Positions 12,713 to 20,053 of a DNA stretch of 23,878 nt are shown one piece after another. Origin of the DNA: CAZKGE01 sp964541695 (GTDB lineage: Bacteria > Bacillota > Clostridia > Christensenellales > CAG-138); assembly GCA_964541695.1 (NCBI GenBank), contig CAZIRB010000027.1, positions 1 through 23,878 of the forward strand, written 5' to 3'. The notes under the pieces were generated by a model. The model did not search any database, had not been told where the DNA came from, and saw only the letters and a program-made list of their open reading frames with translations. Both the position numbers and the translations under genes were made by a program. Positions within the stretch are counted from its first letter, which is position 1. Each line of letters starts with the position of its first letter.

Positions 12713-14507
12713 GTTGCACCCCAAAGCAGTTGTTGCAGCCCTCGCGGCAGTCCGGCGTCGTGCGCGCTGAAAGCGCGTTTTCATACTCGGCGCGGAGGTA
12801 TTCCTCCGTCAGCAGCATGTCGATGTGCGACCACGGCAACGCTTGCCCCGGCGCGTAGGCAGCCTCGGCATATTGGGCAACCGTCAGGCCGTTTTCGGCA
12901 AACGCGGCCTCCCAGGCCTCGGGCTTAAAATGCTCCGTCCACGAGTCGAAGCGGCAGCCGAGCCGAAACGCGCAAAGGAGCACGTCGGAAAGCCGCCGGT
13001 CCCCGCGCGAAAACGCCGCCTCGAGCACGGACAGAGGCGCGGGGTGGCAGTTGAGCACCGCGCCGCGCACGCCCTTCATCGCGTCGCGCAGAAGCTGCTG
13101 GCGGCGGCGGATCTCGGCGGGCGGGATCTGCGGGCAGTACTGGAACGCGGTGAACGGCTTGGGCACGAACGTCGACACGCTGACCGTCAGCCGCAGGCCC
13201 TTGCCGCGCTGCTCCTTCGGGAGCGAATAGAACGCCGCGGCCACCTTGCGCGAAAGGTCGGCGATGCCAAGGAGGTCCTCGTCCGTCTCCGTCGGCAGGC
13301 CCAGCATGAAGTACAGCTTGACGGTGCTCCAGCCGGCCGCAAACGCGTCGCGCGCCGCGCGCAGGATGTCGTCCTCCGTCACGTTCTTGTTGATCACGTC
13401 GCGGAGCCGCTGCGTGCCCGCCTCGGGCGCGAACGTCAGGCCGGCCTTCCGCACGGTCTGCATGACCTTGAGGTCCTCGGCCAGCACGGAGTCGACCCGC
13501 AGCGACGGCAGCGACACCGACACGCGCTGCTTTTCCATGTCCCCGATGATCTCGGGCACGAGATTGTGCACGTCGGAATAGTCGCCGGTTGAGAGGCTGA
13601 GCATCGACACCTCGTCGTAGCCCGTGCATGCGACGAGCTCGCGCGCCTGGGCAAGCAGCGTCTCGCGCTTGCGTTCGCGCACCGGCCTATAGATATAGCC
13701 CGCCTGGCAGAAGCGGCAGCCGCGCGTGCAGCCACGCATGACCTCGACCGCGACGCGGTCGTGCACGATGTCCAGGTACGGCACGACCAGTCTGCCGACG
13801 AACGGCACGTTATCCAGGTCCGCCACGACGCGGCGGACGATCCTGTCCGGCGCGTGCGAAACGCGCTTGGCAAGCCCCTGCTCCGTCGCCTCGTAGTACG
13901 ACGGGATGTACACGCCCTCGATGCCCGAGAGCAGCTTGAGCGTTTCCGCGCGCGAGAGCCTGTCCGCCTTGGCCTTTTGCACGGCGCGCACGAACTCCGG
14001 CAGCAGCTCCTCGCCGTCGCCGAGCAGCACCGCGTCGAAAAACGCCGCGACCGGCTCCGGGTTGCACGCGCACGGGCCGCCCGCGATCACGAGCGGGTCG
14101 GTCTCGCCGCGGCCGGCCGAAAGCAGCGGGATGCCGGCAAGGTCGAGCATGGTCAGGATGTTCGTGTAGCACATCTCGTACAGGAGCGAAAAGCCCACCA
14201 CGTCGAACGTGTTCAGCGCCCGCTTGGTCTCAAGCGAGTACAGCGGCAGCTTTTCCGCCCGCAGCACGGCCTCAAAGTCCGGCCACGGCGCGAACGCGCG
14301 CTCGCACGCGACGCCGTCCATGCCGTTGAGGATGTGGTACAGGATGCGCGAGCCGAGGTGCGACATGCCGATCTCGTACACGTCCGGGAAGCACAGCGCG
14401 ACGCGCACGTCCGCGTCTTCCTTCACGATCTGGTTCAGTTCGCCGCCGGTATATCGAGCGGGCTTCTCGACCCTGTGGAGAAGCCCGGCAAGCGTTTGTG
14501 GGTCCAA
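12687..14507 (-). CDS. TIGR03960 B12-binding-type radical SAM protein
   Basis: This 606-residue enzyme has an N-terminal cobalamin-binding-like Rossmann region (about 35-165, with CFPDVYEIGMSHLG). The radical SAM core follows, with cluster motif C-TRG-C-RF-C at Cys260, Cys264 and Cys267, then GLPTETDEDL and a C-terminal Cys-rich tail (CREGCNNCFG) that may hold a second metal site. Substrate is unknown; conserved linkage to rng and ribosomal genes suggests RNA or translation modification, as inference. I chose the TTG at 14507: GGAGG lies 8 nt upstream, and the protein then starts MDPQTLAGLLHRVEKPARY, where family members start. A GTG at 14552 overlaps the previous stop codon but has no ribosome binding site. 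Confidence 0.93.
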   Translation of the reverse strand: MDPQTLAGLLHRVEKPARYTGGELNQIVKEDADVRVALCFPDVYEIGMSHLGSRILYHILNGMDGVACERAFAPWPDFEAVLRAEKLPLYSLETKRALNTFDVVGFSLLYEMCYTNILTMLDLAGIPLLSAGRGETDPLVIAGGPCACNPEPVAAFFDAVLLGDGEELLPEFVRAVQKAKADRLSRAETLKLLSGIEGVYIPSYYEATEQGLAKRVSHAPDRIVRRVVADLDNVPFVGRLVVPYLDIVHDRVAVEVMRGCTRGCRFCQAGYIYRPVRERKRETLLAQARELVACTGYDEVSMLSLSTGDYSDVHNLVPEIIGDMEKQRVSVSLPSLRVDSVLAEDLKVMQTVRKAGLTFAPEAGTQRLRDVINKNVTEDDILRAARDAFAAGWSTVKLYFMLGLPTETDEDLLGIADLSRKVAAAFYSLPKEQRGKGLRLTVSVSTFVPKPFTAFQYCPQIPPAEIRRRQQLLRDAMKGVRGAVLNCHPAPLSVLEAAFSRGDRRLSDVLLCAFRLGCRFDSWTEHFKPEAWEAAFAENGLTVAQYAEAAYAPGQALPWSHIDMLLTEEYLRAEYENALSARTTPDCREGCNNCFGVQHANICRLS

Positions 14508-14548
14508 GCGCGTAACCTCCGTAGCGGGGTTTCTTTTCCAGTATCGTA

Positions 14549-15312
14549 TCACATCCGGCCCGAGCGGTCAAACGCAAGGATCTCGCCGACGGACACGCCG
14601 GCGCCGAACCGCGCGATGCCCACGAGCAGCCTGCCCTCGTCGATCTCACCGAGCGTGCGCATGGACGCGTCGAGCACGCGCAGCACGTTGTAGCGGTTCG
14701 CGCTCAATATGCGCACGGCCTCCTCGGCGGCCATGGACTCGTGCGCGGCGATCTCGCGCACGGTCACGCNNNNNNNNNNNNNNNNNNNNNNNNNNNNNNN
14801 NNNNNNNNNNNNNNNNNNNNNNNNNNNNNNNNNNNNNNNNNNNNNNNNNNNNNNNNNNNNNNNNNNNNNCGCTGCTCGAGCAGGCAGCGCAGCATCCGGC
14901 CGCCGTCGAGCGGCAGCGCGGGCAAGAGGTTCACCGCGGCGAGCGTGAGGTTGAAGGCCAGGAACGCCTTTAGGCGCAGCGCGACCGCCGGGAAGAAATA
15001 CCCTGTTGCGGCCGTCATGCCGCCGAGCACGACGCTCGCGACCGGCCCCGCGCACGCGATGCAGAACTCCGCGTACGGCGAGAGGTTTGCGTGCCGGATG
15101 CGCGCCACGCCGCCAAACGGCAGCACCTCGACCGACAATAGCGTGCAGCCGAACGCGCACGACACGATGGCGTGCGCAAGCTCGTGCAAAAGCAGCGCCA
15201 GCACCGCCAGCAAAAAGTCGTTCGCGCGGCCGAGCACGAACGCGCCCGCGATCACGACAAACACGAGCGGGTGCAGCCGGATCTCCGTTTTGCGGATCGA
15301 GAACAGCCGCAT
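14549..15312 (-). CDS. spoIVFB: SpoIVFB-like M50 intramembrane metalloprotease, interrupted by a gap
   Basis: The N-terminal 147 residues before the gap show the site-2 protease layout. HELAH gives zinc ligands His43 and His47 and catalytic Glu44. LLPALPLDGGRML gives the third ligand Asp136, matching positions 43, 44, 47 and 137 of B. subtilis SpoIVFB. After the gap, 72 residues (VTVREIAAHESM to the TGA at 14549) look like the C-terminal CBS-type domain. In Bacillus the enzyme cleaves pro-sigma-K in the outer forespore membrane during sporulation. The start follows the SpoIVFA-like gene by 1 nt. The two halves are in different frames only because the placeholder length is arbitrary. The sigma-K role here is inferred from family and neighbour. 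Confidence 0.88.
14770..14869. other. assembly gap of exactly 100 N
   Basis: A second 100-N placeholder lies inside the M50 protease gene. The two flanks encode the two ends of one protein in the same direction, which supports the scaffold join. Confidence 0.97.
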
Positions 15313-15313
15313 G

Positions 15314-16000
15314 TCAGTAGCCTGTCGACGTGTCGATATAGTCCGTGGGGTCCATGCTGCTGCCGGACTGCGAAACAGTCACGTAGATCGTGCTCGTTTC
15401 GGGCATCACGCCGAGCGTGTCGAGCGCCAGCAGCGGCTGGCCCACCTCGACGCGGATGTCCGCGATGCCGTAGTACACGCTCTCAAGCCCGTTGCCGTGG
15501 CTGATGCGCACGGCCGTTCCGTAGGCCGGGTCCTCGAATATCTCGCGCACCTCGCCGCCCGCGGGCACGGAGACGCGGTCGCCCGCGTTGGCCTTAAGCG
15601 AGAGCACGCTGCCGCCGGGCAAAAGCGACGCCTCCGTCGCCGCCACGGGCGAGGTCCAGCGCTGGTTCACCGAGAACACGCTCTGGGCCGCGTCCGCGCT
15701 GACAAACTGCAGCCTCCCCAGCACCTCCCCGTCCGTGTCCGAGCCCGAGTCCTCCGACGTGCCCAGAGCCGCTACGATCTTCCCGTTGCGACCCGAGAGC
15801 AGGAACACCTCCACGGCGATCACGATCATGAGCGCGAGCGCGCAGATGGCGATCTTGAGCCACATGCTGCGCACGGCGGCCATGTTTTCCTCGCGCTCGC
15901 GCCGCTGCCGGAGCCGGCGGCGCACCGCCTGCACGCGCTCCATGCGCTCGCCCGTTTTTCGTACGACGAACTCCGTCGTTCTCATTCCATCCTGCTGCAT
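15314..16000 (-). CDS. spoIVFA: SpoIVFA-like membrane protein with degenerate M23 domain
   Basis: This 228-residue protein has a basic N-terminal tail (about 10-45), one transmembrane helix (47-68) and an extracytoplasmic LytM/M23-type domain (about 130-225; VRISHGNGLESVYYG). The active-enzyme HxxxD motif is missing and the final HxH position reads IYVTV, so it should not hydrolyse peptidoglycan. SpoIVFA in Bacillus has this architecture; it holds and inhibits SpoIVFB until a forespore signal protease cuts it. The M50 gene starts 1 nt after its stop, the classical pairing. I chose the ATG at 16000, 7 nt after GGGAGGG. That site lies inside the 3' arm of a terminator hairpin, so translation or readthrough may be controlled. 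Confidence 0.85.
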   Translation of the reverse strand: MQQDGMRTTEFVVRKTGERMERVQAVRRRLRQRREREENMAAVRSMWLKIAICALALMIVIAVEVFLLSGRNGKIVAALGTSEDSGSDTDGEVLGRLQFVSADAAQSVFSVNQRWTSPVAATEASLLPGGSVLSLKANAGDRVSVPAGGEVREIFEDPAYGTAVRISHGNGLESVYYGIADIRVEVGQPLLALDTLGVMPETSTIYVTVSQSGSSMDPTDYIDTSTGY

Positions 16001-16001
16001 G

Positions 16002-16039
16002 AAAAAGCCCTCCCGCATCAATTTATGTTGCGGGAGGGC
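16002..16039 (-). terminator. terminator of the M23 gene whose 3' arm is the ribosome binding site of spoIVFA
   Basis: A perfect 11-bp stem (16007-16017 with 16029-16039, 11-nt loop) is followed on the minus strand by TTTTT. It starts 22 nt after the M23 stop codon. The minus-strand GGGAGGG (plus 16008-16014) that serves the SpoIVFA-like gene lies wholly within the stem. Confidence 0.85.
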
Positions 16040-16060
16040 GCCGGTATGTGCCTTTGGGCC

Positions 16061-17332
16061 CTACGAAACGGGGCGGATAGGCCCGATGCCCGCGTCGAGG
16101 AACATATCGTAGGGGTTGATATACGTAAACTCCGGCGAAACCACGGTCAGGTGCAGGTGGTTGGCCGCGCTGTTGCCCGTGCTGCCGACGAGGCCGATGC
16201 AGTCGCCCTGCTTGACGAACTGGCCCTCGGTCACCTGCTTCGATTTTTCGACCATATGGTAATAGTGGTACTCGAAGCCGTACGGGTCGCGGATCATCAC
16301 GTAGTTGCCCGGTATGTCCGAATAGCCGATGTACAATACGACGCCGTCCGTCATCGAATAGATCGGCGTGCGCGAGGGCGCGGTGATGTCCGTGCCCGTG
16401 TGGCGGCGCGTGCCGCGGTCCCGGTTGTCGTACCAGCCGTTTTTGATCAGGTAATCGCCCTGCAGCGGGTGGATCAGCGTCTTTAAGTACGCATCGCTGA
16501 CCGGGTATTTTTCGTAATCCTTGACCGCGCCGGAATCGTCGTACACGGTGTTGAGATAGGCAAGCGCAAAGCGGCACTGCATGAACTGCTCGCGCTCGCC
16601 CTGGCAGGCGACCTCCTCGAACAAGGGCAGCTCGAGCGAGAGCGAGAATACGCCGCTGTCCGTAGCCTCCAGGTCGACCGCGGCCGCGGCCGCGATCTTT
16701 GCCGGCAGGTCCGGCCCGTACGTGCGGTACAGCGCGGCGATCTCCTTCCAATGGTACGTGCGCTGCGGTCCCAGTGCCGGCCGGATCACGCCGCCCGTGC
16801 CGGCGAGCTCCTTCCGCAGCATCGTCGCCGCACCGGTCGCGGCGTCGCGCGCGGCGCCGTTGATCTCGTCCGTCATCTCGACGAACACGTCGTGCGCGGA
16901 CGCGAGGCTGTCGTACTGGTTCAGCTTATACTTTTTCAGCTTGGCGCGATAGCCCGTCAGGTCGGGCGCCATCCCGGCGCGGATATAGCGGTCGGCCTTC
17001 TCGCGCGTCCTAGGCAGGTCCAGCCTGCCGCTGTCCGCAAGGCCGGGCAGCTCGGCGGACGCGCCGGACACGTAGCGCGCCAGAGCGGCCGCGCCGGATG
17101 CGCCGCGCGTGCGCACGACGATGCTGTCCGCGCTCTCCTCGTCGTAGCAGCCGCAGGCGTCCTCGAGCAAACACTCCACGTCGTGCTGGTCAAGCCCGCC
17201 GCTGCCGTCGGCGTCGTAGCTGCCGGGCACAAACTCCGCGCGCGCGCTGGAAAATCGCGCCAACAGAAAAAGCGACAGCGCGAGCGCGCATGCCGCAGTT
17301 CTCCGTGTCCAGGTTGACCGGTACCCGCCCAT
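16061..17332 (-). CDS. secreted M23 family endopeptidase with an N-terminal EF-hand
   Basis: This 423-residue exported protein has an Arg-rich signal sequence (cleavage near FSSARA, residue 32). Directly after comes a calcium-loop segment D-A-D-G-S-G-G-L-D at residues 40-48, as in EF-hands or dockerins. The middle (about 65-280) is mostly helical and unassigned. The C-terminal M23 domain is catalytically complete: His311 and Asp315 in RRHTGTDITAPS, and His392/His394 in NHLHL. It should cut peptidoglycan cross-bridges or stem peptides. The ATG at 17332 lies 1 nt after the stop of the L,D-transpeptidase gene, so the two are co-transcribed; GGGGA is a weak ribosome binding site. A strong terminator follows, before the SpoIVFA-like gene. 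A spore-cortex role is possible but not shown. Confidence 0.92.
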   Translation of the reverse strand: MGGYRSTWTRRTAACALALSLFLLARFSSARAEFVPGSYDADGSGGLDQHDVECLLEDACGCYDEESADSIVVRTRGASGAAALARYVSGASAELPGLADSGRLDLPRTREKADRYIRAGMAPDLTGYRAKLKKYKLNQYDSLASAHDVFVEMTDEINGAARDAATGAATMLRKELAGTGGVIRPALGPQRTYHWKEIAALYRTYGPDLPAKIAAAAAVDLEATDSGVFSLSLELPLFEEVACQGEREQFMQCRFALAYLNTVYDDSGAVKDYEKYPVSDAYLKTLIHPLQGDYLIKNGWYDNRDRGTRRHTGTDITAPSRTPIYSMTDGVVLYIGYSDIPGNYVMIRDPYGFEYHYYHMVEKSKQVTEGQFVKQGDCIGLVGSTGNSAANHLHLTVVSPEFTYINPYDMFLDAGIGPIRPVS

Positions 17333-17333
17333 A

Positions 17334-18461
17334 TCAGGACGTCCCCGTCGCAAATTCCGGCGTTGACGTCGGAACGGGCGTCGGCGTGGCCGTTTCGGAG
17401 GGCGCCGGCGTCACCTCCGCGCCGGGCTCCGGCGTCGTGCCGGTCGAGCCGTCCGCGCCCGGACTCGGCGAGGCGGTCTCTTCCTCGTCGTCGCTCTCCA
17501 GCTTCGGAACCGGCTGTTTCTCGTTCTTAAACGGCAGGATCGTCGACGCGTCGAACGCGGCGAGCAGCGAGTCGATCGTCCAGTTGTCCGTGTACGGCGT
17601 CTGGCCCGCGACGATCTTCAGCCGCGCCGTCGGCGCGACGGGCAGCACGAGCTGCTCGCGGATCCTCTGCGTCACGGTATCGTCCTTTGAGCCGTCGCGG
17701 ATCTCGCAAACCGTGCCGTAAGCGATGTTGTACCAGATCCAGCGCGCGTCCGGCACCGTCAGGCGGATGCAGCCGTGCGACGCCTTCGTGCCGAGCTGCT
17801 CGTAGGTTTCGATCTGGTACGTGGAAAGCTTATCCTGCTTATCGTACAGGACCGAGTGGAAGTAGGTTCGGCTGTGAATCAGCGACCAATACTGCGCCGC
17901 CTCGCCGCTCAAAAAGTGGCCGAAGCGGATGCGCGGCACCAGCATGTTGAACGTGCCGCGGCGCGTCTCGCCGCCGTCCTCAATGCGCGGGTTGCCCGTC
18001 GAGCACAGCATGTAGCGCACCGGCACCGTATACTCGCCGTTTGCGTCCTTTGAAAACACCATCGTCACCTGCCAATACACGTCTACGATAATTTTATACG
18101 TGTCGGCGGGCGGATATCCCTTGGGCCAGTTAACCTTGCTGCTGCCCATCTCGCCGAAGTCGGACGTGCCGCCGACGAGCTCCTCGAACGTCATGTTGAC
18201 GGTGGGCGCATAATAGGAAAACGGGACGGGCGTCTGGTCCGGCGTCGGGGACGGCGTCGGCGCGGGCATCGTGGCCGCGGCCGCCTCCTGCGCCTGCTCG
18301 GTCAACTCAAACTGCACGATCACGGGCGTGTCGGTAGGCAGCGGCGTCGCGGCGGACGCGGGCGCGAGCATATCGCAGCCGGCGAAAACAAGCGCCGCAA
18401 ACATGGCGCAGATCAGGCAGGGCAACGTTTTTGCCCGGACGTTTCTCATCGTTCGTTCCAT
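17334..18461 (-). CDS. YkuD L,D-transpeptidase lipoprotein
   Basis: This protein of about 375 residues has a lipoprotein signal ending LVFAGC (Cys29 from this start). A Pro/Thr linker follows, then a YkuD catalytic domain (about 120-262) with His202 in YFHSVLY and Cys231 in ASHGCIRL. It should form or exchange 3-3 peptidoglycan cross-links or attach proteins to the wall. After the domain comes a region of about 70 residues and then a long acidic and Ser/Thr/Pro-rich tail (about 325-375), unusual for the end of a YkuD protein. Starts at 18473 (GTG), 18461 and 18449 are all possible; AAGGA 4-5 nt upstream favours 18461. The M23 gene follows with a 1-nt gap. Confidence 0.93.
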   Translation of the reverse strand: MERTMRNVRAKTLPCLICAMFAALVFAGCDMLAPASAATPLPTDTPVIVQFELTEQAQEAAAATMPAPTPSPTPDQTPVPFSYYAPTVNMTFEELVGGTSDFGEMGSSKVNWPKGYPPADTYKIIVDVYWQVTMVFSKDANGEYTVPVRYMLCSTGNPRIEDGGETRRGTFNMLVPRIRFGHFLSGEAAQYWSLIHSRTYFHSVLYDKQDKLSTYQIETYEQLGTKASHGCIRLTVPDARWIWYNIAYGTVCEIRDGSKDDTVTQRIREQLVLPVAPTARLKIVAGQTPYTDNWTIDSLLAAFDASTILPFKNEKQPVPKLESDDEEETASPSPGADGSTGTTPEPGAEVTPAPSETATPTPVPTSTPEFATGTS

Positions 18462-18500
18462 CAGGTCCTTCACTCAAATTGCAAGCAAAAATATATGCGT

Positions 18501-18509
18501 ATTCTATCA
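18501..18509 (-). promoter_or_regulatory. candidate extended -10 promoter for the L,D-transpeptidase operon
   Basis: On the minus strand TGATAGAAT joins a TGn element to TAGAAT, about 40 nt before the ATG at 18461. No clear -35 is visible. The 111-bp interval to the malic enzyme gene shows no terminator. Confidence 0.4.
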
Positions 18510-18572
18510 CAGGTGCCGCAAAATATGTTGCCCGCTTTCGAAATTTCACATTTTATTCTGTTTTGCCGCGTG

Positions 18573-19748
18573 TCAGATCCGCGCCACGCCCGTCCTTCTG
18601 GCCGCCTCGGCCACCGCGGCGGCGACCGCCTTGCCCACGCGCGGGTCGAACGCCTTGGGGATGATATAGTCCGCGGACAGCTCGTCCTCGGAGATCAGTT
18701 CCGCAAGCGCTGTCGCCGCGGCGATCTTCATCTCGTCGTTGATGTCGCGCGCGCGCACGTCGAACGCGCCGCGGAAGATGCCCGGAAACGCCAGGACGTT
18801 GTTGATCTGGTTCGGGTAGTCGCTGCGGCCCGTCGCGATCACCGCCGCGCCGCCCGCTTTCGCATCGTCGGGGAATATTTCGGGCGTGGGGTTTGCGCAC
18901 GCGAACACGATTGCATTGCCGTTCATCGAGCGCACCATGTCGGCGGTGACCACGCCCGGCGCGGATACGCCGATGAACACGTCCGCGCCGGCGAGCGCGT
19001 CGGCGAGCGTGCCGCTCTTGCCGCGCTTGTTCGTCACGAGCGCCATCTCGTCCTTGACCGGGTTCATGCCTTCCTTGCGCCCCGCGTACACGATGCCCGT
19101 GCGGTCGCACAGCGTGATGTCCGCGTACCCGGCCGAGAGCAGCAGCCTCGTGACCGCGATCGACGCCGCGCCCGCGCCGTTGATCACGATTTTGGCTTCG
19201 CCGGCGCGCTTATTAACGACCTTGAGCGCGTTCGTCAGCCCCGCGAGCGTGATGACCGCCGTGCCGTGCTGGTCGTCGTGGAAGATCGGAATGTCGCACT
19301 TCTCCTTGAGCTTTCTCTCGATCTCGAAGCAGCGCGGCGCGGCGATGTCCTCGAGGTTCACGCCGCCGAACGAGCCGGAGATGAAGTGGATCGTGTTGAC
19401 GATCTCATCGACGTCCTTCGACTTGATGCACAGCGGGAACGCGTCCACGCCGCCGAACGCCTTGAACAGCACGCACTTGCCCTCCATGACCGGCATGCCC
19501 GCCTCCGGACCGATGTCGCCAAGGCCCAGCACCGCCGTGCCGTCCGTTACGACCAGGCACAGGTTCCAGCGGCGCGTCAGTTCGTAGCTTAGGTCGACGT
19601 CCTTCTGAATCTCCAGACAGGGCTGCGCAACGCCCGGCGTGTAGGCAAGCGAGAGATCCTCGCGCGTCGAAACCGGCACCGTGGCCACGACTTCGATCTT
19701 GCCCTTCCACTCCCGGTGCAGCCGGAGTGATTCCTTCGCGTAATCCAT
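18573..19748 (-). CDS. malic enzyme (NAD(P)-dependent, oxaloacetate-decarboxylating)
   Basis: This 391-residue cytosolic enzyme converts malate to pyruvate, CO2 and NAD(P)H. It shows AYTPGVA with the general acid Tyr36, MEGK with Lys91, FGGVNLEDI with the metal ligands Glu133/Asp134, FHDDQHGT (156-163) and the dinucleotide-binding INGAGAASI (189-197). It belongs to the short bacterial form without a phosphotransacetylase domain. AAGGGGAA precedes the ATG. It has its own promoter and reads as a single gene. Coenzyme preference cannot be settled by eye, and the symbol is left blank because maeA, maeB and ytsJ names overlap for this form. Confidence 0.96.
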   Translation of the reverse strand: MDYAKESLRLHREWKGKIEVVATVPVSTREDLSLAYTPGVAQPCLEIQKDVDLSYELTRRWNLCLVVTDGTAVLGLGDIGPEAGMPVMEGKCVLFKAFGGVDAFPLCIKSKDVDEIVNTIHFISGSFGGVNLEDIAAPRCFEIERKLKEKCDIPIFHDDQHGTAVITLAGLTNALKVVNKRAGEAKIVINGAGAASIAVTRLLLSAGYADITLCDRTGIVYAGRKEGMNPVKDEMALVTNKRGKSGTLADALAGADVFIGVSAPGVVTADMVRSMNGNAIVFACANPTPEIFPDDAKAGGAAVIATGRSDYPNQINNVLAFPGIFRGAFDVRARDINDEMKIAAATALAELISEDELSADYIIPKAFDPRVGKAVAAAVAEAARRTGVARI

Positions 19749-19781
19749 ATTCGGTTCCCCTTATTCTGATTCAATATCCGC

Positions 19782-19810
19782 ATTATATCCGTTTTTTGGG
19801 CGCCGCGCAA
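19782..19810 (-). promoter_or_regulatory. sigma-A promoter of the malic enzyme gene
   Basis: On the minus strand TTGCGC (19805-19810) and TATAAT (19782-19787) are separated by 17 bp, giving a leader of about 30 nt. Confidence 0.75.
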
Positions 19811-19812
19811 TG

Positions 19813-19840
19813 AAAACGGCCCGCGCAAGGGGGCGCGGGC
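19813..19840 (-). terminator. terminator upstream of the malic enzyme promoter
   Basis: An 8-bp GC-rich stem (19819-19826 with 19833-19840, 6-nt loop) is followed on the minus strand by CGTTTTC. It insulates the malic enzyme gene from the lipoprotein operon upstream, about 210 nt after that operon's last stop. Confidence 0.65.
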
Positions 19841-19864
19841 GCGTTGGGACTGAGGGACGGGACG

Positions 19865-19914
19865 TTGGGGGCGCTGCCCCCAAACCCCCGCTTCTTTTCT
19901 TGAAGAAAAGAAGC
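19865..19914. repeat. two adjacent intergenic hairpins
   Basis: TTGGGGGC (19865-19872) pairs with GCCCCCAA (19876-19883) around GCT. Seven bases on, GCTTCTTTTC (19890-19899) pairs with GAAAAGAAGC (19905-19914) around TTGAA. They lie in the 305-bp gene-free stretch 19749-20053, where every clear signal is a promoter, a terminator or a hairpin and I see no gene. Such paired stems are typical of dispersed intergenic repeats in GC-rich bacteria. Confidence 0.6.
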
Positions 19915-19959
19915 CAAAGAGCAGGAAGGCTACCTTGTCAGATGTTTTTCGCCGAGTTT

Positions 19960-20030
19960 CCAAAGGGGGTTTCCCCTTTGGCGGGGTGCAGGGGTAGAAC
20001 CCCTGCAAAAGAGAGCGCCCCTGCAAAAAA
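19960..20030 (-). repeat. intergenic double-hairpin repeat, copy 2
   Basis: CCAAAGGGG (19960-19968) pairs with CCCCTTTGG (19973-19981). GCAGGGGT (19988-19995) pairs with ACCCCTGC (19999-20006). On the minus strand the order after the lipoprotein stop is GGATTTTTT, small hairpin, then the CCAAAGGGG hairpin, the same order as at 6184-6240. CCCCTGCAAAA occurs twice here (from 20000 and 20018). Confidence 0.65.
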
Positions 20031-20053
20031 TCCGTTACTCCCCCGTCCGCTTA

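Noticed and set aside
14508..14552. GTG at 14552, overlapping the M50 stop codon, as the start of the radical SAM protein.
   Set aside because: No ribosome binding site precedes it and the added residues are not family-like, while TTG at 14507 follows GGAGG by 8 nt and gives the usual N-terminus.
14741..16486. Plus-strand frame spanning the second gap, spoIVF genes and part of the M23 gene.
   Set aside because: It is open only because the N run reads as unknown residues, and it lies opposite three recognised genes.
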